Assembly: GCA_040902885.1 (NCBI GenBank)
Contig: JBBDWK010000109.1
Location: forward strand, 1 to 60,734
Direction of reading: 5' to 3'
DNA length: 60,734 nucleotides
Source: JBBDWK01 sp040902885
GTDB taxonomy: Bacteria; Acidobacteriota; Terriglobia; Bryobacterales; Bryobacteraceae
Under the pieces are notes generated by a model. The model was given only the letters and a program-made list of their open reading frames with translations. It did not search any database and had not been told where the DNA came from. A program made the position numbers and the translations under genes. How positions within the stretch are numbered: position 1 is the stretch's first letter; every line of letters begins with the position of its first letter. This document shows, piece by piece, positions 36,491-44,429 of this stretch.

Positions 36491-37653
36491 ATTCGCTCCA
36501 GTGAGAGGTGACGCGTCAGGTCGAGGTTGTATTGATAGCGGGACCAGTCAAGCTTGCGGCCGTACGCGAGTATCGGCACTGCCGCTTCGTGACGCGACCC
36601 GTGCGTCCGCACTTGCACCTGTCTCCGTAATTCGGGCACCTCGCCGAACACCGCGCTTCGACGGGCGAGAATAAAGAGGTCGCCGATGCGATCCTTCATC
36701 AGGCGGAACTTCCGGGCGGCGGCCTCGCGATCGAAGACCTCCTCTACTTCGGGAGCGCCCCTAAGCGTATCAATGGCCTTGTGTGTGTCTTCGCGCCGCT
36801 TCAAGTAGAGGTAGTACGAACCGCCAAGATCCTGGTGGTGGACCTTGTGGTTGTCGCTGATCAACGGGGCCGCAGCCGCTTCGATGCCCGCCGCGCGAAG
36901 CAGGCGGACCGGGTCGACGGCGTGCGTCTTTGCGTTCATGCCATGGTCGGCGCTCAGGTACAGCTCGATGGCCGGATGATCGTCGAGGATCTCACCGAAC
37001 ATTTTGTCGAGAGTATGCATATGCTCCAACGACGGCGCAGCGTCCGGCGCGTGAGTGTGCATCATGTAGTCGGTTGTGGATAGGTACAGAAGGTCCACGG
37101 CGTCGTGTTTGAGCAGATGGCGCGCAACGCGGAACGACCAGTAATTGACCGCGGCCGAGTACATGCTCTCCTGCTTCCCCGCGATGTCCAGGAACCGCTG
37201 CTCCGGCTTTTCCGCTGAAGCGGCGATTGCCGCGCCGCGCGAGCATAAAGTCCGCACCTTGTCCTTGCTCGAAACAAGGGCTGTCTTCCAACCGAGCCGC
37301 GCGGCCTTCTCGAACAATGTGGAACGCAGCAGAAACTCCGGCGACTTCATCTCCGCCGCTTGACCGGTGCGCGGGTCGTAATAGTAGTTGGTGGTAATTC
37401 CGTGTTCGTCCGGAAAACTCCCGGTCACCAAGGAAGCGTTGTTGACGTTGGTGACCGACGGGATCATTCCTTCACCTGTCTTCAGCCCGCCCGCGCCGGC
37501 GATGCGCTTCAGCACGGGGATGTCGCTGCACTCGAGATAATCGGGGCCGAGGCCGTCGATGAGCGCGATGAGAATCTTCCGCCGCGCGGCTGCCCGTCCG
37601 TGGCGACTCGCCGCGGCGGCAAAGGAACCAAACAGGAAATGGCGTCGTTTCAT
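36487..37653 (-). CDS. phosphonoacetate hydrolase-like alkaline phosphatase superfamily enzyme
   Basis: A 388-residue protein with an RR-type leader (KRRHFLFGSFAAAAS). The metal and nucleophile region reads ALIDGLGPDYLE (D33) and PSVTNVNNASLVTGSFPDEH with T68 as likely nucleophile. This wording, together with NYYYDPRTGQAAEMKSPEFL and ALVSSKDKVRTL, is what I know from phosphonoacetate hydrolase (PhnA), which cleaves the C-P bond of phosphonoacetate to acetate and phosphate. Further metal ligands are in LSTTDYMMHTHAP and LSADHGMNAKTH. The family is close to nucleotide pyrophosphatases, so a phosphodiesterase role cannot be excluded; unlike classical PhnA it carries an export signal. It is the first gene of a coupled pair with the propeller-phosphoesterase. 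Confidence 0.75.
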   Translation of the reverse strand: MKRRHFLFGSFAAAASRHGRAAARRKILIALIDGLGPDYLECSDIPVLKRIAGAGGLKTGEGMIPSVTNVNNASLVTGSFPDEHGITTNYYYDPRTGQAAEMKSPEFLLRSTLFEKAARLGWKTALVSSKDKVRTLCSRGAAIAASAEKPEQRFLDIAGKQESMYSAAVNYWSFRVARHLLKHDAVDLLYLSTTDYMMHTHAPDAAPSLEHMHTLDKMFGEILDDHPAIELYLSADHGMNAKTHAVDPVRLLRAAGIEAAAAPLISDNHKVHHQDLGGSYYLYLKRREDTHKAIDTLRGAPEVEEVFDREAAARKFRLMKDRIGDLFILARRSAVFGEVPELRRQVQVRTHGSRHEAAVPILAYGRKLDWSRYQYNLDLTRHLSLERI

Positions 37654-37825
37654 CGTTTCGACCTTAGCGCCGAGTTTCGGACGTCGGCCATTCGGCCATG
37701 TATCAGTATGTCAGACGGAACGTGTAGCGCAGATTTTGGATGTAGCGAGGATCTCTTGACTAAAGGAATAATTAAAACGTTGCGTGGTACTACGCGCCGG
37801 AACTGCAATGAGATATTATTCTGCC

Positions 37826-38461
37826 ATGCGCATGTTGGTGTTCCTGCTCCCGTTGATGCTCCTGGCTCAGCGTCCGGTTCCGATAGATAACGAATGGGCC
37901 CGCGTGGTCATCGCCACCGCGGCGCCCGGTCCCAAGGGCCGGATGCACAAACACGACAGGAACCGCGTCATGGTGTATCTGGACAAGGGCACCCAGGTCA
38001 TAGGTTACGAGAACGGCTCGGCGAAAACCATTTCGGCTGCCGCGGGAGAGGTGCAATGGGATCCGAAGGGCGGCATGCACACGAGCACAATCCCCAGTGG
38101 TCCCACATTCCGCATTGTCGAGATTGAACTCAAGAAGGAGGGTGGCTCGGTGGCATGGCCCAAAGCCGACCCGCTGAAGGTGGCGCCGGAAATCTATTCA
38201 GTCGAGTTCGAGAACAAACAAGTTCGCGTACTGCGCGTAACGTTGGGACCGCGTCAGAAAATCGCCCAGCATGAGCACGCGGTTGCGCGCATCGTCGTGC
38301 CGCTGACCGAAGTCGATATGGCCGTTATCGCAGCGGACGGAACCAGGACATTCCTGAAGGGCAATTCCGGCGATGTGATCTTCGGCCGGCCGGGACGGCA
38401 TCGGGAAGAGAACACTCTGAATAAGCCGGTTGAACTTATACTGGTGGAGTTGAAGGGGTAG
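37826..38461 (+). CDS. secreted bicupin-like protein
   Basis: A 211-residue protein with a short signal peptide (RMLVFLLPLMLLAQ). Two cupin-like half domains can be seen: residues 20-105 (GRMHKHDRNRVMVYLDKGTQ) and 115-205 (VRVLRVTLGPRQKIAQHEHA, then GDVIFGRPGRHREENT). The histidines in HKHD and QHEH could bind a metal. Similar small proteins are frequent in Acidobacteria, but the ligand and reaction are unknown. ATG 37808 and 37784 are also in frame; I prefer 37826 because the hydrophobic stretch then begins at once. No convincing ribosome-binding site is seen. Confidence 0.7.
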   Translation: MRMLVFLLPLMLLAQRPVPIDNEWARVVIATAAPGPKGRMHKHDRNRVMVYLDKGTQVIGYENGSAKTISAAAGEVQWDPKGGMHTSTIPSGPTFRIVEIELKKEGGSVAWPKADPLKVAPEIYSVEFENKQVRVLRVTLGPRQKIAQHEHAVARIVVPLTEVDMAVIAADGTRTFLKGNSGDVIFGRPGRHREENTLNKPVELILVELKG

Positions 38462-38861
38462 ATACGACGATTCCCTGCCGCTGGAGCATTACTTGACGAT
38501 ATTGACTCGACGGCAATTTGCGACTGCAACCTCAGGATCGGCGGTTCCGAGGTCTGCTCCGGGCCAGACCTCGGAACGCCTCTCCGACATCCTGATCAAG
38601 AACTGAGAGGCTCGCGACCCCATCAAGGAGCTATAACGCGCGCGCGGATGTTGCCATTCTGGACGGCAAGATAACGGCGATCGAGATCTCCATCCCGTCC
38701 GAAAAAGGTCGCGACGTTATTGACGCGCGGGGGCTTCACGTGGTCCCTGGGCTGATCGACTTGTACACTCATATCTACTACGGCGGAGGGTCGGTGCCGT
38801 CGATTGAAGCCGACCCGGTAGCTGCCCGATCCGGCGTCACGACGTGGGTGGACGCCGGGAG

Positions 38862-39461
38862 AGTTACGAGATTGCCCGTGACTTGGAGTTGCTCAGAAGT
38901 CGGCGTGGTTCATGCTTCACCGAATCCGCGATGCCATGCAGGACGAACAGACTGGCGGCAAGTTGCCTGGCGATGTAGAAGTCGAGAGGCCTTCATCGGC
39001 GGCAAGGCGCGCAACATGCATAGCGAGAAACGGCGTCACGCCATTCGCGGCCGCGGACCGGAAGGCAAGGCCATTGTCGCTGCCGCTCTGGACCGTGGCA
39101 GCAGAATGCGGGCCACGGTCGTTGAGAAGCGCCGCAAGTATCAACTGCATTCGCTCGTAAAGAGCAACGTCGAAGCCAGATCGAATCTCTACAGCGACGA
39201 TCTTCGCTCTTATGACGGCTGAACGGCGAGTTCACTCACCAAGTAGTCAACCACGCCGAAGAGTACGTTCGGGGCAACGTCCACACCAACGGCACCTACG
39301 TCAGCGTGGAGCCCTTTCACCTTTTCCGCTACGTCGATGAGCAGGCTTTCCAGTTCAACATTGTAAGGCAACTGATGCTAAGCGGTTCTCTCATCGCTGC
39401 CATAGCCTTGGCGGCCGCCTCCTGACATGGAACAAGTTGACGGGCAAAGAGCAGAGTGCGT
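38862..39461 (+). pseudogene. ISXO2-like (IS1595 family) transposase, frameshifted
   Basis: The catalytic domain can be followed through at least four frames: SYEIARDLE (38862), WFMLHRIRDAMQDEQTGGK (about 38906), FIGGKARNMHSEKRRHAI (about 38993), ATVVEKRRK, NLYSDDLRSYDG, a stop at 39220, then LNGEFTHQVVNHAEEYVRGN, VSVEPFHLFRYVDEQ, and finally KATDAKRFSH and LTWNKLTGKEQSA ending in TAG at 39459-39461. These are the standard blocks of ISXO2-like transposases. The N-terminus is missing, and the segment between GNVHTNG and TYVSVEPFH is shortened. It cannot be active. Confidence 0.85.
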
Positions 39462-39712
39462 AGGGGCGTGCGCGGAAGCGTCAGGGTCGCGGCACGCGCC
39501 GCCGCTGACCCCGCGCTTTGGCGGGTTGTTGTATTCTTGCGGGATGCCTCTTCTTCGACATGAGGATCTTTGCGAACCGGCCGAAGTTCTCGAACTCCGA
39601 GAGGTTCGGATCTGGGGCCGATTCGATCTTCGCGCGTGGTCGCATACTGCCCCCATCGTGCACCAATAGCAAATGGATTCTCAATACTCCTCCGTGAAGT
39701 AGAATTGCTCAC

Positions 39713-40591
39713 ATGGCTAGCGAACTCCGCGAGATTGGCAGGCTGCTCAAGCATCTTATCAAGCAACAGGTAAAGCGAAACGCCAAAGAGCACGAGGCAC
39801 GCGAACCACCAACCCTCCCTGCCATCCATGCGGAGCTTAAACTGCCCGTACAAATAGCAGAAGCCTATAGCGCTACTCAAAGTCAACAGGGCGAGATAGA
39901 TCGAAAACGACTTGATATTGAACGAGGGCAGCTTGAATTGTCCAGTAAGAACCGATTGATCGAGCGCCAGAGGCTGTGGCTGGAGTGGCTGACACTGCTC
40001 GGAGTAGTGGCGACTGTCGTCTTTACATTCCTTACTCTCGGACAAATGCAGCGACAAACCGCTGCGATGGATAATACTCTGGGAGAGGCCAAAAGCGCGC
40101 GAGAAGACAGTACAAAGGCTTCCCGTCTGGACCAACGTGCTTGGGTAGTAGCTAAAATGGTTACCGGATCTCGTCCGCTTTTGGGAGACGCGCCATCCCT
40201 TACTGCCGATAGTCCTGCCGTCATGGGCATTCTCTTGTCCAACGACGGAAAAACTCCTGCGCGTGATGTCAAAGGGATGGTGGATGTCAGAATATTGGCA
40301 AGACAAACCACATTCTACCCGAGATACAGAGATATCAAAGACAGGCCAACACTTGACAATGTGTCTCTCGCGCCAAGCTCGTATATGGTTTTGATGGCAC
40401 CACCGAGTCAAGAGATTATTACGAAGCAGATGCATGAAGATTTGAGGGTCGGGAGGCTCGTGCTTTACATCTTCGGCCACTACACCTATGAGGATACGTT
40501 CGGAACGGGACATTACACAAAGTTTTGTATGTACGCCGTTCCCGGATTGAGCGGTATGGCATCCTGCCACACCTACAACGAAGTAGACTAG
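39713..40591 (+). CDS. orphan membrane protein, probable passenger of the IS1595 remnant
   Basis: A 292-residue protein of unknown function. The first 80 residues are charged and helical (coiled-coil-like, IDRKRLDIERGQLELSSKN), then one transmembrane helix lies at about 88-108 (WLTLLGVVATVVFTFLTLG). A second short coil (RQTAAMDNTLGEAKSARED) leads into a C-terminal beta-rich domain with GILLSNDGKTPARDVKG and GHYTYEDTFGTGHYTKFC. I have seen the same plan (helix, coil, 'GKTPA' segment, then a Tyr/Phe-rich strand ending in a cysteine) in many scattered hypothetical proteins but know no function. GC content is lower than in the neighbours. It is uninterrupted although the transposase beside it has decayed. 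Confidence 0.7.
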   Translation: MASELREIGRLLKHLIKQQVKRNAKEHEAREPPTLPAIHAELKLPVQIAEAYSATQSQQGEIDRKRLDIERGQLELSSKNRLIERQRLWLEWLTLLGVVATVVFTFLTLGQMQRQTAAMDNTLGEAKSAREDSTKASRLDQRAWVVAKMVTGSRPLLGDAPSLTADSPAVMGILLSNDGKTPARDVKGMVDVRILARQTTFYPRYRDIKDRPTLDNVSLAPSSYMVLMAPPSQEIITKQMHEDLRVGRLVLYIFGHYTYEDTFGTGHYTKFCMYAVPGLSGMASCHTYNEVD

Positions 40592-40592
40592 T

Positions 40593-40724
40593 GTAGTGCG
40601 GCGTGCAGAATGCCGATTATCGAGGCGATGAGCACCGGCGCCATTCTTAAGCAATGGCGAGAGTTGGCGTACCTGTCAGCCGCAGCCTGCGGTTGGCATA
40701 CCCGACGGAATTTCGGCGCACTAC
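40593..40724. repeat. 132-base segment bounded by inverted repeats (IS end or MITE-like)
   Basis: GTAGTGCGGCG at 40593-40603 and CGGCGCACTAC at 40714-40724 are inverted repeats with one mismatch in 11. The left copy continues TGCAGAATGCCG and the right one, read inward, CGAAATTCCGTCGG, so only the outer ends match. Either two IS1595-type ends meet here or this is a miniature element. No 8-base duplication flanks it. Confidence 0.45.
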
Positions 40725-41393
40725 ATTAGGATCTTCGGCGGCCTGTCAAGCCACCCCGAGCTTACCCCGACGCGACGTGGTGCGTCATGTGAGTTCTTGC
40801 CCAAAGTTAAGTTAATGGTGCACATCAGTGATGCGCCGCCCGAGGCGCCTCAGAGCATGGAACTGATGCGGGCGGGCGACATCATCACCCATTCCTATAC
40901 TGGTCACGGTACGGAACTGACGGACGAACGGGGCAAGCTGAAACCCGGCGTGGCCGAGCGCGCGCGTGGCGTGGTATTTGACATGGGTCACGGCCGCGGC
41001 AGCTTCAACTTCGCGGAGGCACGCAAGTGTATCGAGGCTGGTTTGCCCGTCGAGACCATCTCGAGCGATATGTACGCTCTCAACATTAGCGGTCTGGTTT
41101 ACGACATGCCTACCACCATGTCGAAACTCCTCTACCTCCGCATGAGCTTCGACGATGTGTTGTTACGCTCGACGGCCAATCGGGCCAAGGTGATTGGGCG
41201 CGTTGAAGAGCTTGGCACCCTGCGCGTAGGAGGTCCAGCCGATGTCGCCTTGCTGGCCCTCGAGGCCGGTAAATTCCGACTCGTCGACTCACAGCGCAAT
41301 GCGGTGAGGGCCAAGCAGCGGATTGTCAGCCGACTTACGATCTGCCGCGTCAAGAGACTGCACGGGTTTGTCTGACCGAACTACACCGCTAAG

Positions 41394-43058
41394 TCAGTTA
41401 CGTCCGTTTTGGACCGGAGCCAGAATGCGGGATGCTTGTGGACCGGCATGGTGCAGTGCGTGGGTGGCCACGAACAGCTTGCTTGCGGGCTCCACCGTCA
41501 AGGGTTGGCCCGTCTGCGGGTTGGGATCGTAGAAAGGTGCGCCGGTGCTGGCCACGCTGATCCGGATACGATGTCCCTTGTTGAAGATCTGGCTGAGCCA
41601 TCCGACATCAAATGCGATCTTGTAGACCTCCCCGGGCTTCATGAAGACTTCACGGTCCCAGGCCTCGCGAAACCGCGCCCGGCGGGGCCAATCGATGATC
41701 AGGATCGACCTGCCGTCCGGGTAGACATCGGTGACGCGAACAATGAAGTCCGCATCGCGCGCGTTAGACGAGACAAAGAGTTCCGCCCGGACTTGCCCGG
41801 TCCACTCCACAGGAGCCTCAAGAGGTTCGGTGGTAAAGGTTCGGACATCGGGGTGCTTTTCAAATTCGCGGGCGTCCTTCGCACCCGGAAAATTGCGCCC
41901 GGGGATCGGTGCTGGATTGGCCGGGTCGCTCGTGTAGCTCGTCGCCTTCGGTCCTTTCGGCATCTCCGCGGAAAGCAGGCCGGATGTGCCGGATGCTGGG
42001 CCGTGCAGATAATACGCCGTCTCCAGAGCCGGAACGGGCCAGTCCTTGGCGGTCCGCCACTGATTTCCGGGAGCATCCCTTTCGCCTTCACCAACGGCTC
42101 CCATGACGTAATAGCGGACCACCGGCTCGCGCTCGACACCGTTGTCGATTCCTTTCAGGTAGTGATCGAACCAGCGAACCATATGCTCGCGAACGGGGAA
42201 GTGCGCGTTGGCAGGGTAAACCAGTTCCCCCACCTCCGTGGTCTGTCTGTGGCTGCTGCCATGCAGCCATGGACCTATCAATAGCTGCTGTTTGCCGCGG
42301 GACTTCGGCCCGCCGTGATGCTGGCGGCCTACGAAGCTCTCGACCGAGCCGACGTTCATGTAGTCGTACCAGCTTCCGAGAGTGAAACACGGCACGTTCA
42401 TTTTGTCGAAGTGCCGCGTGGTGTCTTCCAATTGCCAGAACTCGTCGTAAACGGGGTGGCGGAACATCTCGCGAATGAGATTCAGAGCGTCCTGGGGATC
42501 GCGGGCGTCCTGGAAGCGCAGCACCCTGGTGGTTCCCCCTCTGCGATACCCAAGGTGGAAGAGGCTCTGGCCGGTGTCGGTCATGAACTGCGCCACCAGC
42601 GGCGGAGGCTGCGTGACGGCGAGAAAGTTCTGGGCATAGCCTGCCTGCGAGCCCCCATAGGTTCCGATCTTCCCGTTGGACCAGGGCTGCTTGGCCAGCC
42701 ACATGACGGTGTCGTAGCCGTCCTTCTGCTCGCCCCACCCCAACGCCCGGTATCCTACGTAGGTTCCTTCCGAAAGGTGCGTCCCGCGGAAGTTCTGCGT
42801 AGCCACCACGTACCCCTTCATAGCGACTGCGGCGGCGTTCTTCCGGCTGGAAGCGCCGGTGAGATCGGCGTAGCGTTGCTCGTACAGCACCGGCCAGGGC
42901 CCCTGCCCAGGGGGAATGTAGATGTAGGTCGATAACTTCTTCCCATCGCGCATCGGAACCATGATGGACTGCTCGGTAACGGGACCGAGATTCACCTCCT
43001 GTGCAAGGGCAAACCAGCCCGATCCGAGGCAGAGTACTGCGGCTAGGACGAGTAGCAT
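41394..43058 (-). CDS. CocE/NonD family (X-Pro dipeptidyl-peptidase-like) hydrolase
   Basis: A 554-residue secreted hydrolase (signal peptide LVLAAVLCLGSGWFALA-QE). An alpha/beta-hydrolase core begins with VPMRDGKKLSTYIYIPPG and contains the nucleophile elbow GTYGGSQAGYAQ near residue 130, with serine in GGSQAG. A cap domain follows, then the jelly-roll C-terminal domain of the family from about 400 (VEWTGQVRAELFVSSNARDA, then KGHRIRISVASTGAPFYDPN). Relatives cleave X-Pro peptides, cocaine esters or acyl side chains of beta-lactams; the substrate here is unknown. It starts 15 bases after the DUF1501 gene and so extends cassette 2 to four genes. Its end approaches the amidohydrolase pseudogene, which is on the other strand. 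Confidence 0.88.
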   Translation of the reverse strand: MLLVLAAVLCLGSGWFALAQEVNLGPVTEQSIMVPMRDGKKLSTYIYIPPGQGPWPVLYEQRYADLTGASSRKNAAAVAMKGYVVATQNFRGTHLSEGTYVGYRALGWGEQKDGYDTVMWLAKQPWSNGKIGTYGGSQAGYAQNFLAVTQPPPLVAQFMTDTGQSLFHLGYRRGGTTRVLRFQDARDPQDALNLIREMFRHPVYDEFWQLEDTTRHFDKMNVPCFTLGSWYDYMNVGSVESFVGRQHHGGPKSRGKQQLLIGPWLHGSSHRQTTEVGELVYPANAHFPVREHMVRWFDHYLKGIDNGVEREPVVRYYVMGAVGEGERDAPGNQWRTAKDWPVPALETAYYLHGPASGTSGLLSAEMPKGPKATSYTSDPANPAPIPGRNFPGAKDAREFEKHPDVRTFTTEPLEAPVEWTGQVRAELFVSSNARDADFIVRVTDVYPDGRSILIIDWPRRARFREAWDREVFMKPGEVYKIAFDVGWLSQIFNKGHRIRISVASTGAPFYDPNPQTGQPLTVEPASKLFVATHALHHAGPQASRILAPVQNGRN

Positions 43059-43073
43059 GTGTAAAGGGCTCCG

Positions 43074-44417
43074 CTATACCAACTCTTTGATTGGCTCGCC
43101 CGTAGCGTCGTTCAGTGAGTTGGCGATCTTGATGGGCCGGCCGACCGGCGTCATATACTCCTTCTCCCACTCGATGCCCATGGCCTTGTAAACGGTGGCG
43201 AAGACGTCACCGAGGCTGACCTGGCGCTCAACACAAAAGGCGCCGCGCTCGTCGCTTTTGCCAACCACCTGGCCGGTGCGAATCCCGCCGCCTCCCAGAG
43301 CGAGCGACCAGCAGATCGGCCAGTGATCGCGGCCCAGGCCGGGGTTCACGTGCGGCGTGCGGCCGAACTCGCCCATGGCGATGACGATGGTCGAGTCATA
43401 GAGGCCTCGCTCGACCAGATCGTCGATCAAGGCTGAAAGGGAGCGATCGAGCGGCGGGGTAAGCTTGTCGCGGTGACCCCTGTCGTTATTCGCATGGGTG
43501 TCCCAGGAGTTGCCATGGTAGCCGGCAGCGGTGACGAAACGCGTTCCGGCCTCCACAAGCCGCCGCGCCAGGAGCAGGCTCTGGCCGACCGAGTCTTTCC
43601 CGTAGGCTTCTTTGGTCTGGTTGGACTCTTTGGAAAGATCGAACGCATCCCGCACGCCCGGCGTCAGAATCATCTCCCATGCCTTTTGGCTGAAGGCATC
43701 CATGTTTTTATGTTCAGCGCTCTTGGTGGAATCCCGGTAGTAGCGATCAACCACGTTCAGGAACGATCGCCGGTTCTCGACAGCCTCCTCGGAGAGCGAC
43801 TTCGGCAGGCTGAGGTCAGCCACCTGAAAGTTCTTAGCCGACGGATCGGGAACAGCCATCGCATCGTAGTCCGGACCCAGGAAGGCGGACCCGAAGTACT
43901 CCTGGTATTGCCGGCTGCGCTCCCAGCGCGGCACGATGACGTAGGGTGGCACGTTGTTGAGGGGACCCAACTCCTTCGCCACGATCGCGCCGAAACTGGG
44001 GAACTGCATGGCAGGAGTGTGGAGATGGCCTGTCGCCGCGTAGTGCACTGCTTGCGGGTGGTCGTCCCCAAAGGAGCGGATCGTGCGGACCAGCGCCAGC
44101 TTATCCATGCGCTTGGCCAGCGTGGGCAGGAGCTCCGAAATCTGAATGCCGGCGACATTGGTCGAGATGGGGCGGAAGGAGCTGTTGGCCTTGGGGTCCC
44201 AGGTATCCATCTGGCTGGGGCCGCCTTCGAGCCAGAGCAGGATGCAAGCCTTCGCTTTTCCCTCGGGCTTGGCGCCAGTGGCGGCCATAGCGGCCGCCTC
44301 CAGCCGCAGAGCCTGGCTGAGGTGAATTCCGAGAAAGCCAAGTGAGCCGACCTTAATGAAGTCGCGCCGGCCGAATTCCTGTTCGGTCCCGCAAAGACAG
44401 CCGCGTTTGATGATCAT
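43074..44417 (-). CDS. DUF1501 protein with Tat-type signal, cassette 2
   Basis: A 447-residue member of DUF1501 with the leader GRRDFIKVGSLGFLGIHLSQ. It is closely similar to the cassette 1 protein along its length: LLWLEGGPSQMDTWDPKANS replaces LFWLEGGPSHIDTWDPKTNS, and GYHGNSWDTHANNDRGHRDK replaces GYHSNSWDTHSDNDKGHRDR. The GEFGRTPHVN segment near 345 is kept. The N-terminus carries an additional IKRGCLCGTEQ stretch before the twin arginines, with two cysteines. Function unknown; alkaline phosphatase-like fold by family. Twelve bases separate it from the DUF1549/DUF1553 gene upstream. Confidence 0.9.
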   Translation of the reverse strand: MIIKRGCLCGTEQEFGRRDFIKVGSLGFLGIHLSQALRLEAAAMAATGAKPEGKAKACILLWLEGGPSQMDTWDPKANSSFRPISTNVAGIQISELLPTLAKRMDKLALVRTIRSFGDDHPQAVHYAATGHLHTPAMQFPSFGAIVAKELGPLNNVPPYVIVPRWERSRQYQEYFGSAFLGPDYDAMAVPDPSAKNFQVADLSLPKSLSEEAVENRRSFLNVVDRYYRDSTKSAEHKNMDAFSQKAWEMILTPGVRDAFDLSKESNQTKEAYGKDSVGQSLLLARRLVEAGTRFVTAAGYHGNSWDTHANNDRGHRDKLTPPLDRSLSALIDDLVERGLYDSTIVIAMGEFGRTPHVNPGLGRDHWPICWSLALGGGGIRTGQVVGKSDERGAFCVERQVSLGDVFATVYKAMGIEWEKEYMTPVGRPIKIANSLNDATGEPIKELV

Positions 44418-44429
44418 GGCTTTAATCCT

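Larger units (their letters stand above)
38862..40724 (+). mobile_element. decayed IS1595 (ISXO2-like) element with passenger gene
   Basis: The block that interrupts the amidohydrolase contains transposase remains, an orphan membrane gene (39713-40591) and inverted-repeat sequence starting GTAGTGCG at its right side. IS1595-family elements are known to carry passenger genes, so this is a plausible single unit. The left end, including the first part of the transposase, is lost, and no matching target duplication was found. The right boundary is set at the inverted repeat ending at 40724. Confidence 0.6.
38493..41375 (+). pseudogene. amidohydrolase (dihydroorotase/deacetylase-like), interrupted
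   Basis: Two separated parts of one amidohydrolase remain. The 5' part begins at TTG 38493 with a Tat-like leader (TILTRRQFATATSGS), then DILIKN followed by a stop, and resumes as RADVAILDGKITAIEI and GLHVVPGLIDLYTHIYYGGG with GVTTWVDAG at about 38855. The 3' part (about 40800-41375) has KLMVHISDAPPE, THSYTGHGTEL, VVFDMGHGRGSFNF, ETISSDMYALN and a C-terminal GTLRVGGPADVALLALEAG, matching the deacetylase-like metallohydrolase branch. The intervening 2 kb is an IS1595-type remnant plus an orphan gene, and about 100 residues of the enzyme are missing at the junction. Stops, frameshifts and the insertion make it non-functional. Confidence 0.85.

Noticed and set aside
39329..40654. Minus-strand open frame of 441 codons with two hydrophobic stretches opposite the orphan gene
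   Set aside because: The plus-strand protein has a recurring domain plan (coil, one helix, GKTPA segment), whereas the antisense frame runs through transposase remains and has no recognisable domain.
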